From Paraburkholderia sp. LEh10 (GTDB lineage Bacteria > Pseudomonadota > Gammaproteobacteria > Burkholderiales > Burkholderiaceae), in the NCBI RefSeq assembly GCF_017814945.1, contig NZ_JAGIPX010000028.1, positions 48,491-112,490 of the forward strand: 64,000 bases of DNA. Reading direction: 5' to 3'. The translations under genes were made by a program, and so were the position numbers. Shown in pieces: positions 8,958 through 17,276 of this stretch. The notes beneath the pieces are model-generated. The model saw only the letters and a list, made by a program, of their open reading frames with translations. It was not told the origin of the DNA and ran no database searches. Numbering within the stretch: position 1 is the stretch's first letter; each line of letters starts with the position of its first letter.

Positions 8958-9595
8958 TATTCTTCCTCCGATGCGAGCGCGTTCACGGCGGCCGCCGCCA
9001 TCGCGCTGCCGCCGCGCCGGCCTTGCACGGCGACGTACGGCACGCCTCGGCTGTCGGCGGCGAGCAGCGCCTTCGACTCCGCCGCGCCGACGAAGCCGAC
9101 GGGAAAGCCGAGAATCAGCGCGGGGCGCGGCGCGCCTGCGTCGAGCATGTCGAGCAGATAGAAGAGCGAGGTCGGTGCGTTGCCGATCACGACGACGCTG
9201 CCTGCCAGGTGCGGCCGCCACAGTTCGAGCGCGACGGCCGAGCGCGTGTTGTTCAGTTCGCGCGCGAGCGCGGGCACGCGCGCGTCGCCAAGCGTGCAGA
9301 TCACTTCATTGTGCGAAGGCAGGCGCGCCCGCGTGATGCCCTCGGCGACCATGCGCGCGTCGCACAGGATGGGCGCGCCGCTCGCCAGCGCGGCGCGGCC
9401 CGCGCGCCCCGCGCCGTCCGAAAAGCGCAAATCGCCGACGATATCGACCATGCCGCACGCGTGGATCACGCGCACGGCGAGCTTTTCGAGGTCGGCGGGA
9501 ATGTGCGAGAGGTCGGCTTCCGCGCGTATCGTCGCGAACGACTGGCGATAGATTTCCTGACCGTCGCGGATGTATTCATGCATCGGATGGCTCAT
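8957..9595 (-). CDS. cobH: Precorrin-8X methylmutase CobH (CbiC family)
   Basis: 212 residues. It moves the methyl group from C11 to C12, giving hydrogenobyrinate (or the cobalt form). The conserved RVIHACGM segment with the catalytic His, the DARMVAEGI and VIGNAPTSLFYLL segments, and the ending GFPVGFVGAAESK are all present. Length is normal for the family. The ATG at 9595 (MSHPMHEY) overlaps the end of cobG by 20 bases. An ATG at 9583 would also overlap it, and a TTG lies one codon earlier; no strong ribosome binding site decides among them. It is translated with cobG and cobI. Confidence 0.93.
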   Translation of the reverse strand: MSHPMHEYIRDGQEIYRQSFATIRAEADLSHIPADLEKLAVRVIHACGMVDIVGDLRFSDGAGRAGRAALASGAPILCDARMVAEGITRARLPSHNEVICTLGDARVPALARELNNTRSAVALELWRPHLAGSVVVIGNAPTSLFYLLDMLDAGAPRPALILGFPVGFVGAAESKALLAADSRGVPYVAVQGRRGGSAMAAAAVNALASEEE

Positions 9596-10964
9596 CAAAA
9601 GAGTGTGGCGCGGACGGGTTCAGCAGGTCCGCGGCGGCGTCGATCGTCAGACCGCGCGCGATGCAGCGGCCAAAGCCGGTGGAGTCGCGCGGGTCGTCGG
9701 TGGTGTAGAGGTCGTAGCGGCCGGCGGCCACCGCGAGCAACGTGTACGGCGCGCGATGCGCGGCCGCGCATGAACGCGGGCAGCCGCTCAGATGGACGTG
9801 CATCGGTTCGGGCACGCGCGCGGCGAGCGTCGATGCGTCTGCCTTCGTATCGGCGAGACTCTTTGCACAGCCCGTCGAGCCGGCGCAGGCGATCACGCGG
9901 GTCAGCGGGTCGTGCGGCGTGATCGCGAGGCCAAGTTCGGCGAGCGCGTGCAGCGTGGCCGGAACATTGGCCATGTCGATATGGGTGAGCAGCACGCTTT
10001 GCCACGGTGTCATGCACAGCGCCGCACCGGCGTTCTCACGCACGAGCGCTGCGAGGCCGCGCAAGGTCGCGCTGTTCATTCGCCCCAATGGCGGCTGAGC
10101 GCCGATGTACGAGCGCTGTCCGTCGCGCTGTGGATGCGCGCCGAGCCGTTGCGACGAATCGGCGGATGGGCGCCGCCAGTGCTCGACAGCCGCGTCACGC
10201 AGCAGCCGCACATCGGTGTTGCGCTCGACATGCGCGAGCACGCTGTCGACGGAACGCGCAGCGAGCACATCGCGCATGCGTGTCTGCTCCGGCGTGGCCA
10301 GATCGAGGAACGCATGCATCAGCGCCTTCGCGAGCGGGGTGACATCTGAAGGCGCGACAGCCGCCAGCGCGCTCGCGTGCGGCGCGGCGACGGGCGGGCA
10401 TCCCGCGAGTCCGAATGCGAACAGCACGTCGCCGCGGCCGGGATGCGGCATCGCCGAGAACCAGATGTCGTGCGGATGGTCGAGCATCATCAGACGCTCG
10501 CCGCCGTCGAGCAGCAGCGCGAACTTCGGCGACAGCGCGGCGAACCGCGCTTCGCCTTGCAGCAGCGCGAGGAGCTCGACGGCGAGCGCGGACGTGTCGT
10601 ATGAAGCGTGCGCATCGTGGCCCGCGACGGGGCTCGCCATCAGGTTGCGCACGTCGTCGGCGAAAGCGTGGGCGTGTTCCGGCGGACCGAGTCCCGCGCC
10701 GAGCAGCGCGGCGATCAGCGCTTCTTCGTGACCGCGCTTCACGCCACGCAATTGCAGGTTCGCCCGATTGGTGATGTCGACGATGCCTGACGCGTGTTCG
10801 TCGATGGCATCCGCGATGGCGAGCGCCTCGCTTGCGCTCAACGCGCCGAGCGCGAGCTTCACGCGGCAGATGCCGCCGTCGAGCGCGGGCACGATGCGAA
10901 ACAGCCCCGGGCAAGCCGAAGGGCGCAAGTTTTGGGCATCGGACGAATGAAAAGCGTGGCTCAA
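9576..10964 (-). CDS. cobG: Precorrin-3B synthase CobG (aerobic, Fe-S monooxygenase)
   Basis: 462 residues, in the nitrite/sulfite reductase-like family. CobG uses O2 to hydroxylate precorrin-3A at C20 and form the gamma-lactone of precorrin-3B. Seen: the ferredoxin-like half-repeat near the N-terminus (CPGLFRIVPALDGGICRVKL, ITNRANLQLRG), and the siroheme/Fe-S cysteines as CAGSTGC then HLSGCPRSC near residues 370-425. The only start before an in-frame stop is TTG at 10964, without a good ribosome binding site; translation may be held down by the riboswitch just upstream. CobG marks the oxygen-dependent route, in contrast to the CbiD and CbiG homologues encoded beside it. Confidence 0.92.
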   Translation of the reverse strand: MSHAFHSSDAQNLRPSACPGLFRIVPALDGGICRVKLALGALSASEALAIADAIDEHASGIVDITNRANLQLRGVKRGHEEALIAALLGAGLGPPEHAHAFADDVRNLMASPVAGHDAHASYDTSALAVELLALLQGEARFAALSPKFALLLDGGERLMMLDHPHDIWFSAMPHPGRGDVLFAFGLAGCPPVAAPHASALAAVAPSDVTPLAKALMHAFLDLATPEQTRMRDVLAARSVDSVLAHVERNTDVRLLRDAAVEHWRRPSADSSQRLGAHPQRDGQRSYIGAQPPLGRMNSATLRGLAALVRENAGAALCMTPWQSVLLTHIDMANVPATLHALAELGLAITPHDPLTRVIACAGSTGCAKSLADTKADASTLAARVPEPMHVHLSGCPRSCAAAHRAPYTLLAVAAGRYDLYTTDDPRDSTGFGRCIARGLTIDAAADLLNPSAPHSFDEPSDA

Positions 10965-11039
10965 GACATTAGCGGGTTAGCGTCGCGCGACGGCCCCGGG
11001 CATCTCGAACGAGAGTGGCTCGGCATCGGTACACCCCGC

Positions 11040-11272
11040 CCGATGTTGGCTGGCACGAACAGTTGGCCGGCAGGTCTCCTGCGTCGACGAGAGGTGGCGC
11101 TTTCGGCGTACTCTCGTCCCGTGCAACGCAGTTGCACTAGCAGGTCGTCGTTCACGCCGGCCTTCCCGGCACATCACCCGTGGCGCAATGGGCGTGGACT
11201 CGCTGCATCAGTTGCGGGGGCAGTCACGATCAACGGTGACGTGTGTTCCCTCTTAGGCCCCGAAAGGCACCG
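11040..11272 (-). promoter_or_regulatory. Cobalamin (AdoCbl) riboswitch, leader of cobG-cobH-cobI-cbiG/cobJ
   Basis: Read on the minus strand, the leader starts with GGTGCC and AAGAGGGAA, continues through GACTGCCCCCGCAACTG, and ends with the B12 box GCAGGAGACCTGCCGGCC (around 11066-11083). These are the conserved blocks of the cobalamin riboswitch in the right order and spacing. About 75 bases separate it from the TTG of cobG and would hold the expression platform. Binding of adenosylcobalamin should switch off the downstream operon. It fills most of the space between the two divergent cob operons; no second riboswitch for cobL is visible. Confidence 0.93.
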
Positions 11273-11372
11273 GCGAACGGGTATTATGCCTTTTTTCGAA
11301 CAGCACAACGACGCCGGGGCCTTTGAATACGGCCCGCCGGGCGTGTTTCAGAAAACCGATGAGGATGGATGC

Positions 11373-12575
11373 ATGCCGGCCTGGCTGACCGTGGTGGGAA
11401 TGGGCGATGACGGTTTTGCCGGCTTGGGAAAGGCCGCGCGGCGCGCGCTGATCGACGCGTCGGTGATCTACGGCGGCGAGCGGCATCTGGCGATGCTGCC
11501 CGTCTGCCTGTCGGCCGCGCGCGAACCGTGGCCGCATCCGTTCGACATCGCGCCCGTGCTCGCGCGCCGCAACACACCCGTGTGCGTGCTGGCGAGCGGC
11601 GATCCGATGTTCTACGGCGTCGGCGCGACACTCGCGCGCCACCTTCCCGCCGATGAATTGCGCGTGCTGCCCGCGCCTTCGTCGGTGTCGCTCGCGGCGG
11701 CGCGGCTCGGCTGGGCGCTGCAGGACGCGGCGACGGTATCGCTGGTCGGGCGTCCCCTTGCCGCCTTGCAGATGCATCTGCACGAACGCGCGCGCGTGTT
11801 CGTGTTGAGCGCGGACGGCGCGACGCCCGCCGCCGTCGCCGGCTGGCTTTGCGAACGCGGCTTCGGCGCGACGCGCATGGTCGTGATGGAGCATCTGGGC
11901 AGCGCATCCGAACGCCTGATCGACGCGCGCGCCGATTGCTGGCAGATCAGCGAGACAGCATCGCTGAACGTGATTGCGCTCGAATGCACGCGCGATCCAT
12001 CCGCGCCCAAGCTCGCGCTCACGCCTGGACTGCCTGACGACGCCTATCGCCACGACGGCCAGCTGACCAAACGCGACGTGCGCGCGCTGACGCTCGGACG
12101 CCTCGCGCCCGCGCCCGGCGAACTGCTGTGGGACGTCGGCGCGGGTTGCGGCTCGATCGGCATCGAATGGATGCGCGCGCACGCGACGTGCCGGGCGATC
12201 GCGATCGAAGCGAACAGCGAGCGCCAGCGCTTCATCGAACACAATCGCGATGCGCTCGGCGTGCCGAATCTGCAACTGATCGCGGGCAAGGCGCCCGATG
12301 CATTGCAAGGGCTGCCCGCGCCCGACGCGATCTTCATCGGCGGCGGCGTGACGGCCGACGGCGTGCTCGACGCGTGCTGGCGCTCGCTGAAAGACGGCGG
12401 CAGGCTGGTCGCGAACGCCGTCACGCTCGAAGGCGAAGCGACCCTCATCGCATGGCGCGCGGCGCACGGCGGCACGCTCACGCGCATCGCGCTCGCCGAG
12501 GCGCAACCCCTCGGCGGCTTCGAGACGTGGCGTCCCGTGCTGCCGATCACGCTACTCGACACCCGCAAACCGTGA
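11373..12575 (+). CDS. cobL: Precorrin-6Y C5,15-methyltransferase (decarboxylating) CobL
   Basis: 400 residues, the usual size of the bifunctional CbiE-CbiT fusion. Residues 1 to about 200 are the CbiE methylase (LTVVGMGDDGFAGL at the start, ASGDPMFYGVGATL). From about 215 comes the CbiT methylase/decarboxylase (LTKRDVRALTLGRLAP, SAM motif WDVGAGCGSIGIEW near 251-264, AIFIGGG). It methylates C5 and C15 and removes the C12 acetate carboxyl. The frame is open further upstream with an ATG at 11286, but the ATG at 11373 has GAGGA seven bases before it and begins exactly at the family N-terminus. The stop overlaps the cbiD start (TGATG). It heads the plus-strand operon. Confidence 0.93.
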   Translation: MPAWLTVVGMGDDGFAGLGKAARRALIDASVIYGGERHLAMLPVCLSAAREPWPHPFDIAPVLARRNTPVCVLASGDPMFYGVGATLARHLPADELRVLPAPSSVSLAAARLGWALQDAATVSLVGRPLAALQMHLHERARVFVLSADGATPAAVAGWLCERGFGATRMVVMEHLGSASERLIDARADCWQISETASLNVIALECTRDPSAPKLALTPGLPDDAYRHDGQLTKRDVRALTLGRLAPAPGELLWDVGAGCGSIGIEWMRAHATCRAIAIEANSERQRFIEHNRDALGVPNLQLIAGKAPDALQGLPAPDAIFIGGGVTADGVLDACWRSLKDGGRLVANAVTLEGEATLIAWRAAHGGTLTRIALAEAQPLGGFETWRPVLPITLLDTRKP

Positions 12576-13672
12576 TGCGCGACGAGACGCCCGAACAACC
12601 CGCGCCGCTGCGCAGCGGCTACACGACGGGAAGCTGCGCGACGGCGACGTCGCTGGCGGCGGCGCGGCTGCTGCTGACGGGGATCGTCAGCGACGTCGCG
12701 GAGATCGTGTTGCCGAAGGGCCAGCATGTGCCGATGAAGCTCGTCTTCTGCCGTTTGCTGACCGACGCGGAGGGCGGCGCGGAGGCGGGCACCGTCAAGG
12801 ATGCGGGCGACGATCCCGACGTCACGCACGGCGCCGTGGTGTTCGCGCGCGTGCGTCTGAGCGCGACGCCCGGCGTGCGCTTTCACGCGGGGCCGGGCGT
12901 CGGCACCGTGACGCGCGCGGGCCTCACGCTGCCCGTCGGCGAGCCGGCCATCAATCCCGTGCCGCGGCAGATGATGACGACGCATCTCGCCGAGCTCGCG
13001 GGCGAGCACGGCTACGAAGGTGGCTTCGACGTGACGATCGGCGTCGAGAACGGCGAGGCGCTCGCGCAGAAGACGATGAATCCGCGGCTTGGCATCGTCG
13101 GCGGCCTGTCGATACTCGGCACGACGGGTATCGTGCGTCCGTTCTCGTGCTCGGCCTATATCGCATCGATTCATCAGGGCATCGACGTGGCGCGCGCGAA
13201 CGGCTATCTGCACGTCGCCGCATGCACGGGCAACGCGAGCGAGGACGCGATGCGCGCGTACTATCATCTGCCCGATATCGCGCTGATCGAAATGGGCGAC
13301 TTCGCGGGCGCGGTGCTCAAGCACCTCAGGCGTGCGCCCGTCGACAGGCTCAGCATGTGCGGCGGCTTCGGCAAGCTGAGCAAGCTCGCGGGCGGCCACC
13401 TCGATCTGCATAGCCGCCATTCGAGCATCGACTTGCCGCAACTCGCCGAGTGGGCCGCCGGGAGCGGCGCAAGCGCAGCGCTGCAGGCCGCCATCGTCGG
13501 CGCGAATACGAGCCAGCAGGCGCTTGCGCTGGCGCTCGCCGACGGCGTGCCTTTGGGCGATGTCGTCTGCGCGCGCGCCCGCGCCGTCGCACGCGAGATC
13601 GTTCCCTCGACAGTTGCCGTGGAGATGTTCGCGATCGACCGGCAGGGCAATATCGTTGGAGCGGCGCGATGA
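12575..13672 (+). CDS. cbiD: Cobalt-precorrin-5B C1-methyltransferase CbiD
   Basis: 365 residues. CbiD methylates C1 using SAM in the oxygen-independent pathway. The hallmark N-terminal RSGYTTGSCATATS (residues about 13-26) is present, as are INPVPRQMM, the LGIVGGLSILGTTGIVRPFS block and CACTGN-like ACTGNAS. The ATG at 12575 overlaps the cobL stop by one base, which fixes the start although the same frame is open far upstream. The stop overlaps the cobK start as ATGA. It presumably replaces CobF, which is not seen in the window, at the C1 methylation step. Confidence 0.93.
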   Translation: MRDETPEQPAPLRSGYTTGSCATATSLAAARLLLTGIVSDVAEIVLPKGQHVPMKLVFCRLLTDAEGGAEAGTVKDAGDDPDVTHGAVVFARVRLSATPGVRFHAGPGVGTVTRAGLTLPVGEPAINPVPRQMMTTHLAELAGEHGYEGGFDVTIGVENGEALAQKTMNPRLGIVGGLSILGTTGIVRPFSCSAYIASIHQGIDVARANGYLHVAACTGNASEDAMRAYYHLPDIALIEMGDFAGAVLKHLRRAPVDRLSMCGGFGKLSKLAGGHLDLHSRHSSIDLPQLAEWAAGSGASAALQAAIVGANTSQQALALALADGVPLGDVVCARARAVAREIVPSTVAVEMFAIDRQGNIVGAAR

Positions 13673-14400
13673 AACGTGTGCTTTTGCTCGGCGGCACGGG
13701 CGACGCGTTGCAGATCGCGCGGCAACTTGGGCCGCAGCATGTGTATAGCCTCGCGGGGCTCGGGCGCGTGCCGCAAGGGCTCGCGTGCGCTGTGCGTGTC
13801 GGCGGATACGGCGGCAGCGACGGGCTGGCGCGGTTCATCGAAAGCGAGGGGATCGCGCTCGTGATCGACGCGACGCATCCCTACGCCGCGCAAATGAGCG
13901 CGAACGCGGCCGCCGCATGCCGCCGCGCGCATGTGCCGTGCTGGGCGCTGCGCCGCGCGGGCTGGACAGCGCAAGCAGGCGACGACTGGCGCATGGTGGG
14001 CGGCTGGGATGCGCTCGCCGATGCGATCCGCCCATTCAGGCGCGTGCTGTTCACTTCGGGCCGCGAGCCGCTCGCGCATCTCGACGAGATTCCCGCACAT
14101 CAATTCTGGATCGTGCGTTGCCTCGACGCGCATCCGGGCAACGAGCGAGCGCGCATCATCGACGCGCGCGGCCCGTTCGATATCGATGGCGAGCGAGCGC
14201 TGTTCGCATTGAATCGCATCGACGTGCTCGTCACCAAGAACAGCGGCGGCGAGGCGACGCGCGCCAAGCTCGATGTCGCGCGTGAACTGAGGGTGCCTGT
14301 CGTGATGATGCGTCGTCCGGCGCTACCGGAGGTCGATCGCGAATTCGACAGTCCCGCGCAACTGCTGCGCGCAATGAACGAAGAGAGTGGAGTGCTGTGA
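13669..14400 (+). CDS. cobK: Precorrin-6A/cobalt-precorrin-6A reductase CobK (CbiJ family)
   Basis: 243 residues. NAD(P)H-dependent reduction of the macrocycle of precorrin-6A to precorrin-6B. Seen: RVLLLGGTGDALQIARQL at the N-terminus, VIDATHPYAAQMSANA, RRVLFTSGREPL-like VLFTSGREPL, and VTKNSGGEATRAKLDVAREL near the C-terminus with VVMMRRPALP. The ATG overlaps the cbiD stop by four bases. The cobM start follows one base after the stop, so the four plus-strand genes are tightly coupled. Confidence 0.92.
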   Translation: MKRVLLLGGTGDALQIARQLGPQHVYSLAGLGRVPQGLACAVRVGGYGGSDGLARFIESEGIALVIDATHPYAAQMSANAAAACRRAHVPCWALRRAGWTAQAGDDWRMVGGWDALADAIRPFRRVLFTSGREPLAHLDEIPAHQFWIVRCLDAHPGNERARIIDARGPFDIDGERALFALNRIDVLVTKNSGGEATRAKLDVARELRVPVVMMRRPALPEVDREFDSPAQLLRAMNEESGVL

Positions 14401-14401
14401 G

Positions 14402-15130
14402 ATGACGGTGTTTTTTATCGGCGCGGGGCCGGGCGATCCTGAACTGATCACGGTGAAGGGGCAGCGCCTGGTGCGGACGTGTCCCGTGATCCTGTACGCG
14501 GGCTCGCTCGTGCCGCAAGCCGTGCTGGGCGGCAACGTCGCGCGGAAGATCGTGAATACGGCCGACCTCGATCTGGACACGATCGTCGCGCTGCTTGCCG
14601 AAGCGCATGCGAAGGGACAGGACGTCGCGCGCGTCCATTCCGGCGATCCGTCGTTGTATGGCGCGATCGGCGAGCAGATCCGCCGCTTGCGCTCGCTCGG
14701 CATTCCGTACCAGATCGTACCGGGCGTGACGGCGACGGCCGCGTGCGCGGCGGCGCTCGGTGTCGAGCTGACGCTGCCCGACGTATCGCAGACGCTGATC
14801 CTCACGCGCTATGCGCGCAAGACGTCGATGCCGGAAGGCGAGCAGCTTGCGGACCTCGCGCGACATCGGGCGTCGATGGCGATCCATCTGGGCGTGCGCC
14901 ACCTCGCGCGTATCGTCGAAGAACTGATGCCGCACTACGGCAGCGATTGCCCCGTGGCGGTGATCTACCGCGCAAGCTGGCCGGACGAGGAAAAGTTGAC
15001 GGGCACGCTCGCGGACATTGTCGGGAAAGTGCAGGCGACGGACATCGAACGAACCGCGCTGATCCTGGTCGGGCGAGTGCTCGACGCCGACCATTTCGCG
15101 GACTCGACGCTCTATTCGAAGGAAGGTTAG
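14402..15130 (+). CDS. cobM: Precorrin-4 C11-methyltransferase CobM
   Basis: 242 residues. SAM-dependent C11 methylation of the ring-contracted intermediate. Motifs: VFFIGAGPGDPELITVKG, ILYAGSLVP, VHSGDPSLYGAIGEQ, IVPGVTATAACAAALGVELT and LTRYARKTSMPEGE, all diagnostic of CobM/CbiF. It is the last gene of the plus-strand arm; a bidirectional hairpin separates it from the converging symporter gene. Cobalt chelatase (cobNST), cobB, cobQ and later genes are not in the window. Confidence 0.95.
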   Translation: MTVFFIGAGPGDPELITVKGQRLVRTCPVILYAGSLVPQAVLGGNVARKIVNTADLDLDTIVALLAEAHAKGQDVARVHSGDPSLYGAIGEQIRRLRSLGIPYQIVPGVTATAACAAALGVELTLPDVSQTLILTRYARKTSMPEGEQLADLARHRASMAIHLGVRHLARIVEELMPHYGSDCPVAVIYRASWPDEEKLTGTLADIVGKVQATDIERTALILVGRVLDADHFADSTLYSKEG

Positions 15131-15212
15131 AGGAATACCACAAACAACGACTAGCCCATCGCCGCACGAAGCATGGGGACGTCGAGAGCCCGTGGGCAGA
15201 AAAAGGCCAATT

Positions 15213-15250
15213 GTCAGCGACGCCCGAAAACAAATCCCGGCGTCGCCGAC
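15213..15250. terminator. Hairpin between convergent cobM and symporter genes
   Basis: An 8-bp perfect core (15217-15224 with 15239-15246), extended by GTC/GAC pairs beyond one mismatch. On the minus strand a T5 run lies eight bases beyond it, so it most plausibly ends the symporter transcript. Confidence 0.5.
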
Positions 15251-15261
15251 ACTAAAAAAAT

Positions 15262-16740
15262 TCAATGCGTCTGCACACGCGACTCATCCGCCTGCGCATC
15301 AGGCTGCGTGACGGCGCTCACAACCACGAACACAACGACATTCACCGCCAGCGCAATAAAGCCGATGTTGACATCCTTCAACGCGTCCGGCAGGAAGGGC
15401 ATCAACTGCCCAACGCTGATATGCATCAACGTCGTCCCAGCGACGACAGCCACACCCGCGAGAATCCCGCAAAACGCGCCTTGCTTCGTAGCACGATTGC
15501 GCGCCGCGAGGCTGCAGATGACGGCTGGAAACAGCTGCGTAACGAAGCTATAGCCCATCAGCAGCAACGCGACGATCGTCTCGCCGCCGTGCAGCGTAAA
15601 GACGACAGCAACCAGTGCGACGAGCGGCACGATAAGCCGCGCGAGCTTGGCAACCCTTTCATCCGAAGCATCACGCTGCACCAGCCCGCGATAGACATCA
15701 TTGGCGAGCAGCGTCGACGCCGTCGTCAGAATCATCGAACCGGGCACGAGCGCCGTCAGCACACCCGCCGCACCGATCACGCCGACGAACCACGGGTCGA
15801 ACGTTTGCAACGACAGCTTGAACAGCGACAGGTCGATGTCGCCGCCCTTGAGCCCCGGCACCTTCAGCGCAGCCGTAAATCCGACGAAGTAAACGAACAG
15901 CAGGATCAACTGATAAAGCGGCAGCACAGCCGCATTGCGCCTGAAGATGCGCTCGTTCTTCGCGGTGAAGATCGAGCCGAACGTATGCGGCCACATGAAG
16001 AAGCCAAGCGCGGTGAGCAGCACCGTCGACTGGAACCACGTGACACTCGATCCTTTCTCCGGGAACGTGAGGAAGCCGGGCCGCGCGACGTCGATTGCAT
16101 GGAACATCTGCCCAAGCCCGCCGTAGTAATGCATCGGCAGATAGATGCCGAGAAACAGTACGACACCGAGTATCAGCAGGTCCTTCACGACCGAGTTCCA
16201 CGCCGAGCCGCGCACACCCGACATCGTCACGTAGATCGTCACGACGACCGCGCCGATCCAGATCGCCGCCGATGACGAAATCGCGCCATACGAAGCCGTC
16301 GAAACGATGATGCCTAGCCCCTTGAGCTGCAGCACGAGATAGGGGATCAGCGCGGCGACGTCGACGATCGCGACCAGTACGCCGAGGGACGCGCTATCGT
16401 ACTTGCGCGTGAAGAAATGCGGCTGCGACACGACACGATGCGTCTTCGCGAAGCGCCAGATGGGCGGCAGCATCCAGTAAGACAGCACATAGGCGAGCGT
16501 GCCGTACGCGAGGATGTAGTAGACGGGTGCGCCCTTGCCATATGCGAAGCCGCTGCCGCCGAGGAACGTGAACGTCGTGTAGATCTCGCCCGCCATCAGC
16601 AGGAACACGAATGCGGTGCCGAAGCTGCGGCCGCCCACCGTCCATTGCTCGAGGCTCATGTCGTGCCCCTGGTGCGCGCGTATGCCGAGATAGAGCGCGA
16701 ACAGCGTGACGGCGGCGATGATGACGAGTGCGCTGCTCAT
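15262..16740 (-). CDS. Sodium:solute symporter (SSS family), MctP-like monocarboxylate permease
   Basis: 492 residues with about 13 hydrophobic segments, an inner membrane Na+-coupled permease. Seen: WTVGGRSFGTAFVFLLMAGEIYTTFTFLGGSGFAYG near the N-terminus and the SSS signature region LTALVPGSMILTTASTLLANDVYR. Length and paired DUF3311 protein fit the MctP group, which imports short monocarboxylates such as lactate or pyruvate, though the substrate here is inference. The frame extends upstream, but the ATG at 16740 overlaps the DUF3311 stop as ATGA and gives a normal N-terminus. Confidence 0.88.
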   Translation of the reverse strand: MSSALVIIAAVTLFALYLGIRAHQGHDMSLEQWTVGGRSFGTAFVFLLMAGEIYTTFTFLGGSGFAYGKGAPVYYILAYGTLAYVLSYWMLPPIWRFAKTHRVVSQPHFFTRKYDSASLGVLVAIVDVAALIPYLVLQLKGLGIIVSTASYGAISSSAAIWIGAVVVTIYVTMSGVRGSAWNSVVKDLLILGVVLFLGIYLPMHYYGGLGQMFHAIDVARPGFLTFPEKGSSVTWFQSTVLLTALGFFMWPHTFGSIFTAKNERIFRRNAAVLPLYQLILLFVYFVGFTAALKVPGLKGGDIDLSLFKLSLQTFDPWFVGVIGAAGVLTALVPGSMILTTASTLLANDVYRGLVQRDASDERVAKLARLIVPLVALVAVVFTLHGGETIVALLLMGYSFVTQLFPAVICSLAARNRATKQGAFCGILAGVAVVAGTTLMHISVGQLMPFLPDALKDVNIGFIALAVNVVVFVVVSAVTQPDAQADESRVQTH

Positions 16741-16946
16741 GAACGCACCTCCGCGGACGATGCATCGCGGTTGGCGGGATCGAGCCAGTAGATGACGCCC
16801 ATGATGATGGCGCTCAACACGACCCACATGACGATCCACGCAAGCACTAGCGGCATGCCGAGCACGAGCGGTTCGACGCGGTTGACGAACGGAACGCCGA
16901 GCAGAATGCCGATGAACGGCAGCACGGCGAGCAGACGAAATGACAT
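16737..16946 (-). CDS. DUF3311 small membrane protein, symporter partner
   Basis: 69 residues with two hydrophobic helices (RLLAVLPFIGILLGVPFVN and MPLVLAWIVMWVVLSAIIMGVIYWLD), as in DUF3311. GAGGAG stands six bases before the ATG. Genes of this family usually precede SSS permease genes and may assist them; the 4-base overlap here fits one translation-coupled unit. About 330 bases without a gene (16947-17276) separate it from the divergent marC gene and hold the palindrome listed separately. Confidence 0.85.
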   Translation of the reverse strand: MSFRLLAVLPFIGILLGVPFVNRVEPLVLGMPLVLAWIVMWVVLSAIIMGVIYWLDPANRDASSAEVRS

Positions 16947-17063
16947 GGACAACTCCTCGCAGGTGAATGAGCCAGTCTCGTTGAACGTCTTTTCATGAAA
17001 CGATGATTGAATGCCGCGCACCGACTGTATGCCTCTTGCGCCAGTCCGGTAAAGGGCGTCAAA

Positions 17064-17079
17064 AATATACAGGTATATT
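17064..17079. promoter_or_regulatory. 16-bp palindrome, possible operator
   Basis: AATATAC-AG-GTATATT: 7-bp perfect arms in an AT-rich patch between the divergent DUF3311/symporter operon and the MarC gene. It resembles a site for a dimeric regulator. No cognate regulator gene lies alongside. Confidence 0.4.
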
Positions 17080-17276
17080 CGACCGACCGGCGCAATGGGG
17101 CGCCTAGGCCTCGCCGATGCAACGGGACATGCATCGGCTGCGTGCTGCAATGCATGAAGAACATGCCCATGCATGGCGGACGACGCGCGTTGCCATTACA
17201 CTGTTCGCGCCCTCAAGCGCCGTTTCGCGTGCCGTTGCGGTGCAAAAAATCAAAACCATCAAGAGCGGAACCATCG

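Noticed and set aside
15265..16275. Long Arg/His-rich plus-strand ORF opposite the symporter
   Set aside because: It has the composition of antisense frames in GC-rich DNA; the symporter on the other strand is unambiguous. Several similar long shadows (47696-50044, 56995-58716, 11253-12506) were rejected for the same reason.
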